A program made the position numbers and the translations under genes. Under the pieces are notes generated by a model. It did not search any database. It was given only the letters and a program-made list of their open reading frames with translations, and was not told the DNA's origin. Below, piece by piece: positions 1 to 5,810 of a DNA stretch of 5,831 bases; positions within the stretch are counted from its first letter, which is position 1; every line of letters starts with the position of its first letter. Where the stretch lies: positions 1 through 5,831 of the forward strand of contig JBNAWB010000215.1 in NCBI GenBank assembly GCA_049699975.1. The letters are read 5' to 3'. The stretch is from CAZAGD01 sp049699975 (lineage in GTDB: Bacteria > Desulfobacterota > SM23-61).

Positions 1-71
1 AGGAAAAGAAGGCAACCTAAAGTAGATGCTCCCCGAGTTTGAGGCGAATATTTGCTAACGGAAAAAATCAT
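1..71 (-). CDS. Partial CDS, probable small membrane protein (N-terminus only)
   Basis: An ATG at 71-69 opens a leftward frame that stays open for 23 codons to the window edge, so the gene continues outside. Its ATG overlaps the TGA of the cvpA-like gene (ATGA, plus positions 71-68), the arrangement used twice more in this window, which suggests translational coupling. A weak Shine-Dalgarno-like AAGGG lies a few bases upstream, inside the cvpA-like coding sequence. The peptide starts MIFSVSKYSP and then reads RGASTLGCLLF, a polar N-terminus entering a hydrophobic stretch. Short single-pass proteins with an RG...LGCL(L/F) entry to one transmembrane helix (DUF4845-like or similar unnamed families) look like this, but 23 residues cannot establish a family. 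The function is unknown. Chance openness of 70 bp is quite possible, so the overlap and the hydrophobic start carry the call. Confidence 0.5.
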   Translation of the reverse strand, partial: MIFSVSKYSPQTRGASTLGCLLF

Positions 72-631
72 TTTTTGCCCTTGGGAGAGTTCTTATCCGC
101 GGCCAGTTCTTTCGCGGCCCAATATTTGCGCAGTTCTTTTTCTTTTTCTAAATAGATATACCTAAATTTTTCGGGAATCAAAAATGATAACCCGCGAGTT
201 ATATTTATGGCGATCGGCGAAACAACCGATTCCGATAAAAGTTTACTCTTAGGTGGCAAAAAAGCGGTCATTATAAGCAGAAGGATGGCAATGAGCAAGA
301 TAGCTTTGATAAAACCAAAAGCAGCCCCACCCATATGATCAGCCCATCCTAAATCCATTTTTTTTACTGCTCGAGAAAGAGCTTTGCCGAACAAAGAAAT
401 AATCAAAGCAATAAGTACAAATAAAATTATAAAGCCGATAATCAAGGCTAAAGTTTCGTTGTTTATCCAACGGGAAAGCCAACGGCCAACCATGGCAGAG
501 CCATAAGCAGCGCCTAAAAAGCCAAAGATGATAGCCAAAAGGGAAAAAATCTCCCGAACTAACCCGCGAATAAGGCTATAGATAATAGAGGCGGAAATGA
601 TGATGAGCAAGATTATATCAAAAGTGTTCAT
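68..631 (-). CDS. CvpA family membrane protein
   Basis: This 187-residue inner-membrane protein is typical in length for the CvpA family (named after the E. coli colicin V production protein). It has four predicted transmembrane segments at about residues 4-20, 29-48, 62-82 and 103-123. The family signature is visible: a start of the form MN.FDIILL, then RGLVREIFSLLA (22-33) after the first helix, and D..GG..FGF.KA around 98-110 leading into the last helix. The C-terminus (about 155-187) is charged and rich in Lys and Glu, probably cytoplasmic. The molecular role of CvpA proteins is poorly defined; they are linked to envelope homeostasis and, in enterobacteria, to purine-gene co-transcription and colicin V export. 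Nothing here points to purine genes. The ATG at 631 fits the family N-terminus but has no clear Shine-Dalgarno, and the best promoter predicts a very short leader. The stop overlaps the start of the next leftward ORF. Family call firm, function open. Confidence 0.9.
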   Translation of the reverse strand: MNTFDIILLIIISASIIYSLIRGLVREIFSLLAIIFGFLGAAYGSAMVGRWLSRWINNETLALIIGFIILFVLIALIISLFGKALSRAVKKMDLGWADHMGGAAFGFIKAILLIAILLLIMTAFLPPKSKLLSESVVSPIAINITRGLSFLIPEKFRYIYLEKEKELRKYWAAKELAADKNSPKGKK

Positions 632-644
632 AATTTATAGGAAA

Positions 645-673
645 CTTATATCTCATAATTTTGAATAATTCAA
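645..673 (-). promoter_or_regulatory. Candidate sigma-70-type promoter for the cvpA-like gene
   Basis: On the minus strand, TTGAAT (673-668, 4 of 6 matches to TTGACA) and TATAAG (650-645, 5 of 6 to TATAAT) are separated by exactly 17 bp. Transcription would begin near 638, only about 6-7 nt before the ATG at 631, so the message would be almost leaderless. This agrees with the lack of a Shine-Dalgarno in front of that start. The region is A+T-rich, so chance matches are common; no other evidence supports it. Confidence 0.35.
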
Positions 674-697
674 GCAAAAAAGGCAAAGCGACCCAAT

Positions 698-715
698 CCA
701 TCACTTAAGGGATGG
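698..715. repeat. 18-bp near-perfect palindrome, possible operator
   Basis: CCATCACTT followed directly by AAGGGATGG forms a 9+9 bp palindrome with a single mismatched pair (A703 with G710). It lies about 25 bp upstream of the candidate -35 element of the cvpA-like gene and could be a dimeric regulator site. With no loop it is more likely to act as double-stranded DNA than as an RNA hairpin. A chance origin cannot be excluded. Confidence 0.3.
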
Positions 716-756
716 GCATGCAAATAGGAAATTTATTAAACTCACCCTTCGATCTT

Positions 757-812
757 GTAGGGCAAGCCTTTATGGCTTGCCAAATGCGGCCAGGGTCAAG
801 CCCTTGCCCTAC
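757..812. repeat. Compound inverted-repeat element (REP/MITE-like)
   Basis: The 56-bp element is bounded by perfect 10-bp inverted ends, GTAGGGCAAG (757-766) and CTTGCCCTAC (803-812). Inside it a second perfect hairpin, GGCAAGCC (761-768) with GGCTTGCC (774-781), has a 5-nt loop TTTAT. The arm GGCTTG (774-779) can alternatively pair with CAAGCC (797-802), so the outer and inner folds compete. It is noncoding, far from either start codon and richer in G+C than its surroundings. Elements of this build (repeated GGCAAGCC/GGCTTGCC arms with terminal GTAGGG/CCCTAC) resemble the dispersed palindromic repeats found in spacers of many uncultured bacterial genomes. Whether this one is multicopy cannot be seen from one window. 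Confidence 0.6.
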
Positions 813-890
813 TTTCTTTTGGGAAATTATATTATAAATCCGTCCGTACCTATGGAAGAACCACTACCTCATGATTCTGAATTAATGCCT

Positions 891-910
891 GCCTCCCCCT
901 GTCTCCGGCT
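891..910 (+). repeat. C-rich 20-mer, copy A (inverted relative to copy B at 5811-5831)
   Basis: This segment, containing CCTCCC, CCTGTCTCC and GCT in order, aligns to the reverse complement of 5811-5831 with 18 identical bases, two substitutions and one gap. Both copies are noncoding and G+C-rich in an A+T-rich background. It may be a fragment of a dispersed intergenic repeat; low complexity weakens the case. Confidence 0.3.
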
Positions 911-1132
911 TCCCTCAGTCCTCTCGGCCAATTCAAGTCATCCCCTAATTGGGACACAGGCTCAAGGGGCAGATGGAGAAATGAGGGGGAATGGTTGAAA
1001 TGGTCTTTTCCCTTGGCCTCTATTTTTCACGGCTTTGGAGGGGTTCCAAAATGTTGGAATTTAGTATTGCTTAGAGAACAGGCATTTGTTATTTTTAATT
1101 AAAGAGAACCAGTTGGTTTAAGGGAAGATGTA

Positions 1133-2056
1133 ATGGATATACGTAAATTCTTAGAAACAGGTCTTTTGGGTCTGCGCCGAAGGCGGACCTATGACGGAGA
1201 AGAATATATTGAAATATCTTACCGTCCGCAACCACGAAAAACAGTTAATATCATCCTCTTTTTTTTGACTCTTTTGACTACCACCTTAGCCGGAGCACTG
1301 CAAGAAGGAGTAAATCCTTTAAAGAATCCAGAGCTGATTTATAAAGGTATTCCTTTTTCCTTTTCTTTAATGGGCATTCTTCTGGCCCATGAACTCGGTC
1401 ATTATTTAATGGCCCGGAGGTATGGCCTAAATGTTACGTGGCCATATTTCATTCCTGCTCCTTCTTTTATTGGGACTTTTGGTGCTTTTATTCAAATGCG
1501 ATCACCAGTGAGAGATCGGCGCATGCTTTTGGATGTGGGCGCTGCCGGGCCTTTAGTTGGGTTGGTCGTAGCTATTCCCTTCCTCGTCTTGGGGCTGAAG
1601 CTTTCCGAGGTTAAAGTGGTCGAGGGACAAATGGGGACGAGCCTGGGCTCATCGATTATGCTATCTTTCCTGAGTTGGTTGATAGTGGGGCCGCTTCCCG
1701 AAGGGTATGATATAGTTATCCATCCGATTGGCTTTGCCGGTTGGATCGGGTTATTAGTAACTTCTCTCAATCTCCTCCCCATTGGTCAATTGGATGGGGG
1801 ACATGTAGCTTATGCGCTTTGGGGCGAAAGACAAAATAAATGGTCGAAGTATGTTTTTTTAGGGCTTTTGATTTTGGGAGTTTTTGGCTGGCCAGGATGG
1901 CTTTTTTGGGCATTTTTACTTGTTATCATGGGTTTTCGCCATCCACCTTTAGTTGAGTGGTGGGTACCTTTGGATCCTATGCGCAAGTTTATTGGCCAGA
2001 CCACTATAGTTATCTTCTTTTTAACTTTTATCCCTATACCATTTCAAGGACTTTAA
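1133..2056 (+). CDS. Site-2 protease family protein (M50 metalloprotease, PDZ-less)
   Basis: This 307-residue polytopic membrane protein of peptidase family M50 would cleave substrates within or near the membrane. The zinc motif HELGH is at residues 86-90 (H86 and H90 as ligands, E87 as the catalytic base) inside a hydrophobic segment. The third ligand lies in N213-LLP-IGQ-LDGG, the NPxP/LDG-type motif with D221. PYFIPAP...GTFGAFI (104-120) and GAAGPLVG (136-143) are typical of bacterial and plant EGY-like S2P enzymes. No PDZ domain lies between the two motifs, unlike RseP. Hydrophobic segments fall at about 38-55, 75-95, 135-157, 172-187, 198-218, 239-266 and 288-304. The N-terminus has an Arg-rich patch (RRRR, 15-18), probably cytoplasmic. 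AAGGGA at 1120-1125 sits 7 nt before the ATG. First gene of a four-gene operon; the substrate is unknown. All catalytic residues are present. Confidence 0.93.
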   Translation: MDIRKFLETGLLGLRRRRTYDGEEYIEISYRPQPRKTVNIILFFLTLLTTTLAGALQEGVNPLKNPELIYKGIPFSFSLMGILLAHELGHYLMARRYGLNVTWPYFIPAPSFIGTFGAFIQMRSPVRDRRMLLDVGAAGPLVGLVVAIPFLVLGLKLSEVKVVEGQMGTSLGSSIMLSFLSWLIVGPLPEGYDIVIHPIGFAGWIGLLVTSLNLLPIGQLDGGHVAYALWGERQNKWSKYVFLGLLILGVFGWPGWLFWAFLLVIMGFRHPPLVEWWVPLDPMRKFIGQTTIVIFFLTFIPIPFQGL

Positions 2057-2069
2057 TCCCAGGCAAAAA

Positions 2070-2684
2070 ATGATTATTTACAGTAATTCAATCAAGCAAG
2101 TTAAAAGACTGCCGGTGGGTTTTTTAGAAAACAATTGTTACCTCATAAAATGCCTCTCTGTCGGAGAAGTAACCATCATCGATCCAGGGGCGGAAGCAGA
2201 AAATATTTTAGCTAACATTAACCCAGAGAAAGTGCGCTTTATTTTAATTACCCACGGCCATCATGATCATATAGGTGCCTTAGAAGAATTAAGAAAAAAG
2301 ACCAGAGCCCAAGCGGGCATTCATCCTTTGGATGCGCGGGCCTTGAGGAATCCTCCCGATCTTCTGCTTGCGGATGGGCAAGAATTAAAAATGGGCCAGC
2401 TTAAAATTAAAGTAATCCATACTCCTGGTCATTCCCCGGGAGGAGTTTGTTTTTTAATCGACGAAATCTTATTCAGTGGCGATACTATATTCCCCAATGG
2501 TCCAGGAAACACAGCCATTCCCGGAGCCAATTATGAAAAAATTTTAGAATCCATCCATAAGAAAATTTTTACCCTTCCTGAAGAGACCATAATCTTTCCT
2601 GGCCATGGCCCCGAAACAACGGTGGGCAAAGAGAAAGCCACTCCTTTCTACCCTCTGCCTTACAAATTGCGGGATGGCATATGA
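2070..2684 (+). CDS. Metallo-beta-lactamase-fold hydrolase, glyoxalase II-like
   Basis: This 204-residue soluble protein belongs to the small (YcbL/GloB-like) branch of the MBL superfamily. It carries the full metal set: T-HGHHDH at 61-67 (H62, H64, D66, H67), TPGHSPGG with H121, SGDTIF with D138, and PGHG with H179. An early IDPG (37-40) and the N-terminal LPVGFLENNCYLI (14-26) match the family. The usual reaction is hydrolysis of a thioester such as S-lactoylglutathione, but this short branch lacks the C-terminal glutathione-binding domain of true GloB, so the substrate is undetermined. The gene starts 13 bp after the protease stop with only a weak AGG-containing ribosome site (2066 region), and its TGA overlaps the next ATG. 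It is co-transcribed with a membrane protease and glycoconjugate-type genes without a clear pathway link. Fold certain, substrate not. Confidence 0.92.
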   Translation: MIIYSNSIKQVKRLPVGFLENNCYLIKCLSVGEVTIIDPGAEAENILANINPEKVRFILITHGHHDHIGALEELRKKTRAQAGIHPLDARALRNPPDLLLADGQELKMGQLKIKVIHTPGHSPGGVCFLIDEILFSGDTIFPNGPGNTAIPGANYEKILESIHKKIFTLPEETIIFPGHGPETTVGKEKATPFYPLPYKLRDGI

Positions 2685-3685
2685 GAATTGAATTGTGGAA
2701 CGGAGATATTCCTTGGGCCAAATTTGAAAAAGATTGGGACTTTCTCTTAGCCAAAAGTAGTTTTCCGCAACCATTCTTTACCCCCACCTGGTATAAAGTA
2801 TGGTTTGCTCATTTTGGAAACCCGCCCGAGGTTAAGGTGTACTTCGCTCGAGAAGATAACACCCAAATGGCCGGTTTAGGTATCTTTAAAGAGGGAAATG
2901 GAAATGGGGAAAAAAGAAAAATTTCCCTTCTGGGGAGCTTAGATGTTTGGGATTATCGAGATTTTATAATCCTTGCTGGCCGAGAAAAAGAATTTTTAGA
3001 AAAATTCACTAATTTTTTTTGCGCCAGCCCTTGGGACATTTTGGAGCTTAACGGGATCTCCGAGTTTTCTCCTACTTTTAAAATTTTGCCTAATATTATA
3101 GAAACTAAAGGTTTGGTTCTATCAAAGGAAGTAGCAGAGGTTTCTCTTTATATTGACTTACCTGCTTCTTGGGATGAATTTTTGGCTAACCTGAAAGCCA
3201 AAGAGCGCCATGAGCTGAGGCGAAAGATCAGGCGTCTGGAGAAAGAAGAAGACTTCAGGGTGGAAGCCTTTAGAGAATTATTTTCGCCCCCGGAAGATAT
3301 AGAAAAATTTTTTGTTTTACATCGCAAATCAAGTAGAGAGAAAGCGGAATTCATGACTCCAAAGATGGAATCTTTTTTCCGCGATCTGGCTCAAGAATTT
3401 TACCAAAGAGGATGGTTGGACCTCGCCTTTTTAAAAATAAAGGGTAAAGAAGCGGCAGCTTTCTTCTCCTTTAATTTTCAAGATACCTATTATCTATTTA
3501 ACTCGGGATATGATCCTGAATATGGACGGCTAAGCCCGGGTATAGTTTTAGCCGCTTATTCTATTCAGGAAGCCATAAAAAAAGGAAAAAAAAGGTTTAA
3601 TTTTTTAAGGGGGAGAGAGGATTATAAATATCGTTTAGGTGGGCAGGAAGAAAAAATATTTCGAATTAGAGTAGAAAAAAGATGA
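2681..3685 (+). CDS. GNAT-fold acyltransferase, BioF2/CelD-like (Acetyltransf_6 type)
   Basis: This 334-residue protein looks like the BioF2-like/CelD family of double-GNAT acyltransferases, which are often found in polysaccharide clusters. Family features: FFTPTWYKVWFAHF near the N-terminus (32-45), a basic helix KAKERHELRRKIRRLEKE (172-189) typical of the linker before the second GNAT lobe, YYLFNSGYDPEYGRLSPGIVL (270-290) and the C-terminal signature FNFLRGREDYKYRLG (306-320). No signal peptide or membrane segment is evident, so it is probably cytoplasmic, acting on a nucleotide- or lipid-linked sugar or on an amino-sugar metabolite. The acyl donor is unknown. It is coupled by ATGA overlaps to the MBL gene before it and the glycosyltransferase after it. 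Two consecutive A-runs (3577-3583, 3586-3593) precede the C-terminal signature. FemAB-type aminoacyl transferases share this fold and are the main alternative. Confidence 0.85.
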   Translation: MRIELWNGDIPWAKFEKDWDFLLAKSSFPQPFFTPTWYKVWFAHFGNPPEVKVYFAREDNTQMAGLGIFKEGNGNGEKRKISLLGSLDVWDYRDFIILAGREKEFLEKFTNFFCASPWDILELNGISEFSPTFKILPNIIETKGLVLSKEVAEVSLYIDLPASWDEFLANLKAKERHELRRKIRRLEKEEDFRVEAFRELFSPPEDIEKFFVLHRKSSREKAEFMTPKMESFFRDLAQEFYQRGWLDLAFLKIKGKEAAAFFSFNFQDTYYLFNSGYDPEYGRLSPGIVLAAYSIQEAIKKGKKRFNFLRGREDYKYRLGGQEEKIFRIRVEKR

Positions 3686-4923
3686 AAAAGGTGGCGGTCC
3701 TCAGTATTCATAGTTGTCCTTTGGCTGCCTTGGGCGGAAAAGAAACCGGCGGCATGAACGTTTATGTGCGGGAGCTAAGTCGAGAGATGGGGCGAAAAGG
3801 TTGGCAAGTCGATGTATTTACCCGCTCCCAAAATCCGCACATTTCGCGTATAGTTTCCTTAGGCAGAAATGCCCGCGTAATTCATCTGCCCGCCGGCCCA
3901 GAAACCCCTATCCCCAAAAACGAAATTTTAAAATTCTTACCTGAATTCATAAAGAATTTAACAGAATTTGCCTTGCAAAACAAAATCTCTTATGAATTAA
4001 TTCATTCCCATTATTGGCTTTCAGGATGGGTGGGAGAAAGATTAAAAGAAAAATGGTCGCTTCCTTTGCTGCACATGTTTCATACCTTAGGATTTTTAAA
4101 AAATTCAACAAAGGGAGATAAGAAAGAAAAAGAATCTCAGGAAAGACTAAAGATCGAAACGGAAATAATGGCCAAAGCAGATTTTCTTATAGCCTCAACC
4201 CCTTGGGAAAAAGAGCAAATGGTATCTTTTAATAATATTAATCCCGCCAAAATAAAAGTTATTCCTTGTGGAGTTGATTTAAAGTTATTTAGGCCTAAGC
4301 CCATGAGCGAAGCTAAAAGATTTTTGGGCCTTTCGGCCGAAAAAGAATTTATCCTTTTCGTCGGCCGAATTGATGCTATTAAAGGAATCGACATATTAAT
4401 TAAGGCCTTTGATTATTTAATGAAAAAATATATAAAATGGAGAAAAGAGTTAGGTTTAATAATTATTGGCGGGGAAGTTGATCTAAACATGCGGGAAGAA
4501 AATCAAGAATGGCAAAGATTAAAAAAATTGGTTGTCCGTTTAGGTTTGCAAGAGCAAGTTGCCTTCTGGGGGCCCCAGCGCCAAGATTTGCTCCCTTATT
4601 TTTACTCTGCAGCCCAAGCTTTAATTTTACCCTCGCGCTATGAATCTTTTGGTATGGTAGCTTTAGAAGCCATGGCCTGCGGAACGACGGTAATCGCCAC
4701 TGATGTCGGCGGACTACCCTTCACTATAAAAAACGGAGAAAATGGCTTTTTAATTCCGGAGGGAGATTGGGTGGGGTTGGGGGAAAAAATTTCGGAAATA
4801 CTCGAGAATCAAGAATTAAAAAATAAAATTAGGAAAAAAGCCTTAGAGAAAGCCAAAAATTTTGCCTGGCCCATCATTACCCAAAAGGTTCTGTCTCTTT
4901 ATGATTCCTTAATCAACCATTAA
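3682..4923 (+). CDS. GT4 glycosyltransferase, sucrose-phosphate-synthase/MshA-like
   Basis: This 413-residue retaining GT-B enzyme of family GT4 would transfer a sugar from a nucleotide-sugar donor. The N-terminal acceptor domain opens with SIHSCPLAALGGKETGGMNVYV (8-29), with the glycine-rich loop that grips donor phosphate, followed by HSHYWLSGW (108-116) and HMFHTLGFLKN (131-141), all strongly typical of the SPS/MshA-like subgroup. The C-terminal donor domain shows IPCGVD (194-199), FVGRIDAIKG (226-235, with the phosphate-binding R229 and K234) and ESFGMVALEA (321-330), giving the E-x7-E motif E321/E329. Length is normal. It is intact and has no membrane segment. The ATG overlaps the GNAT stop (ATGA) without its own Shine-Dalgarno, implying translational coupling. 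MshA (inositol-phosphate acceptor), sucrose-phosphate synthase and polysaccharide transferases share these motifs, so the acceptor cannot be read from sequence alone. Its stop overlaps the convergent IMPase stop. Confidence 0.93.
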   Translation: MKKVAVLSIHSCPLAALGGKETGGMNVYVRELSREMGRKGWQVDVFTRSQNPHISRIVSLGRNARVIHLPAGPETPIPKNEILKFLPEFIKNLTEFALQNKISYELIHSHYWLSGWVGERLKEKWSLPLLHMFHTLGFLKNSTKGDKKEKESQERLKIETEIMAKADFLIASTPWEKEQMVSFNNINPAKIKVIPCGVDLKLFRPKPMSEAKRFLGLSAEKEFILFVGRIDAIKGIDILIKAFDYLMKKYIKWRKELGLIIIGGEVDLNMREENQEWQRLKKLVVRLGLQEQVAFWGPQRQDLLPYFYSAAQALILPSRYESFGMVALEAMACGTTVIATDVGGLPFTIKNGENGFLIPEGDWVGLGEKISEILENQELKNKIRKKALEKAKNFAWPIITQKVLSLYDSLINH

Positions 4924-5699
4924 TATTTACCCATTTTTATAATAGCCAGCATATCTTTATGAATTTTGCCATTGCTGGCCAAGACATGACCAGAATTTAT
5001 TTTCAAGGCGTGGCCGCCAAAATCGGTCACTTTCCCGCCAGCTTCTTTGACGATCAAGCTTCCCGCAGCAAAATCCCAAGGTCCTAATTTCATTTCCCAA
5101 AATCCATCAAATCGGCCGGCAGCCACATAGCATAAATCTAAAGCCGCAGATCCGGCTCTTCTTACCGCATGGACGCGTAAGGCAAAATTACGAAAATGAT
5201 CAAAATTATTTATAGGACTCTCCCGCAAATCATAAGGGAAACCTGTGGCCAAAAGGGATTGCGATATTTTGGAAACAGAGGAGACGTGAATTTTTTGTCC
5301 GTTTAACCTTGCCCCTTTCCCTTTTTCGCCTATAAAAAGTTCATCCCGCATGGGATCATAAACAACACCTAAAATTATCTGGTTTTCCTTTTCCAGGGCA
5401 ATAGAGACGCAAAAAATAGGAAAACCATGAGCATAATTAGTCGTTCCATCGAGCGGATCAATTATCCATCTATAAGGAGAATCCCCTTGCCAATTAACTT
5501 TTTCTTCCGCCAAGATATTGTGGTTGGGAAAGCGCTTTTTGATTAATGAAGTTATTATTTCCTCGGCATAAAGGTCCATTTCGGTGACTAAATTAACAAC
5601 TCCTTTGTAAGCAATTTTCCGTTTCTTGGATAAGTTTCTCTTGAGGATTAAACCAGCTTGCTTAGCTGCTTTAATAGCAATCTGTTTAAAAGAATTCAT
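4920..5699 (-). CDS. Inositol monophosphatase family protein (SuhB-like)
   Basis: This 259-residue soluble Mg2+-dependent phosphatase is of normal length for the IMPase/SuhB family. Metal-binding residues are all present: E65 in ILAEE (62-66), D81 and D84 in WIIDPLDGTTNY (78-89), and D209 in GPWDFAAG (206-213). The RRAGSAALDL segment (180-189) and W201-E-M-K upstream of the last motif also match. Activity would be dephosphorylation of myo-inositol 1-phosphate or of related sugar phosphates such as fructose 1,6-bisphosphate or histidinol phosphate; family members cannot be told apart from motifs alone. It is convergent with the glycosyltransferase gene, sharing 4 bp at the stops. It has its own promoter (5738-5766) and a usable ribosome site (AAAGGCGGG on the minus strand, just upstream of the ATG). 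The glycosyltransferase neighbour makes an inositol or sugar-phosphate role plausible but unproven. Confidence 0.93.
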   Translation of the reverse strand: MNSFKQIAIKAAKQAGLILKRNLSKKRKIAYKGVVNLVTEMDLYAEEIITSLIKKRFPNHNILAEEKVNWQGDSPYRWIIDPLDGTTNYAHGFPIFCVSIALEKENQIILGVVYDPMRDELFIGEKGKGARLNGQKIHVSSVSKISQSLLATGFPYDLRESPINNFDHFRNFALRVHAVRRAGSAALDLCYVAAGRFDGFWEMKLGPWDFAAGSLIVKEAGGKVTDFGGHALKINSGHVLASNGKIHKDMLAIIKMGKY

Positions 5700-5737
5700 A
5701 TTTTGCCCGCCTTTCTTTGAATCCTTTGGATTTTGAA

Positions 5738-5766
5738 CATATACCGTTCTTATTGATTTTTGTCAA
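5738..5766 (-). promoter_or_regulatory. Promoter of the IMPase-family gene
   Basis: On the minus strand a perfect -35 TTGACA (5766-5761) lies 17 bp from TATATG (5743-5738, 4 of 6 to TATAAT). Transcription would start near 5731, leaving a leader of about 32 nt that contains the Shine-Dalgarno-like AAAGG at 5714-5710, 10 nt before the ATG. Spacing, order and the ribosome site agree, making this the strongest promoter candidate in the window. Confidence 0.6.
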
Positions 5767-5768
5767 TA

Positions 5769-5784
5769 ATCTGACCATCTGACC
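5769..5784. repeat. Tandem 8-bp repeat upstream of the IMPase promoter
   Basis: ATCTGACC occurs twice in immediate succession (5769-5776 and 5777-5784), directly upstream of the -35 element of the leftward promoter. It could be an activator or repressor site; the pair sits on the far side of the -35, where activators usually bind. An 8-bp duplication can also arise by chance or replication slippage, so this stays tentative. Confidence 0.3.
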
Positions 5785-5810
5785 GTCGATCAGTTTTAAT
5801 TTTTCTCACC

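Larger units (their letters stand above)
632..1132. other. 501-bp divergent intergenic region
   Basis: This spacer separates the leftward cvpA-like gene from the rightward protease operon. Left to right it holds the candidate cvpA promoter (645-673), a near-perfect palindrome (698-715), a compound inverted repeat (757-812), a C-rich segment (about 888-920) and a hairpin of six perfect pairs with a 4-nt loop (1044-1049 with 1054-1059, extendable by G-U pairs). For the operon I see only a weak promoter: TTGCTT (1067-1072), 17 bp, TATTTT (1090-1095), 3/6 and 4/6 matches. A frame open from 777 to 998 begins inside the inverted repeat, lacks a ribosome site and encodes a Pro/Ser-rich peptide of no recognisable family, so I do not call it. 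The segment 820-1040 has a base composition unlike the genes on either side, with runs of C and G, and may be decayed repeat or gene sequence. Confidence 0.6.

Noticed and set aside
777..998. Rightward open frame of 73 codons in the divergent spacer
   Set aside because: It begins inside the inverted-repeat element, has no ribosome site, and its Pro/Ser-rich translation matches no family I recognise and shows no domain pattern.
1067..1095. Promoter for the protease operon (TTGCTT, 17 bp, TATTTT)
   Set aside because: Matches are only 3/6 and 4/6 in A+T-rich DNA, so it is mentioned in the spacer entry but not called as a feature.
1492..2004. Leftward open frames (1492-1782 and 1810-2004) opposite the protease gene
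   Set aside because: They lie antisense to an intact M50 protease with all motifs; their translations are basic, Pro/Ser/Lys-rich and lack family features, as expected of shadow frames.
2544..2787. Two overlapping leftward open frames across the MBL-GNAT junction
   Set aside because: Both are antisense to well-supported genes and lack a start context or recognisable domain.
4945..4979. 7-bp inverted repeat GCCAGCA...TGCTGGC as a terminator for the convergent genes
   Set aside because: The loop is 21 nt, no T-run follows on either strand, and the whole lies within the IMPase coding sequence.
5781..5805. Terminator-like CTGA...TCAG followed by a T-rich run, reading rightward
   Set aside because: The stem has only 4 good pairs with a mismatch, and no rightward gene ends nearby.
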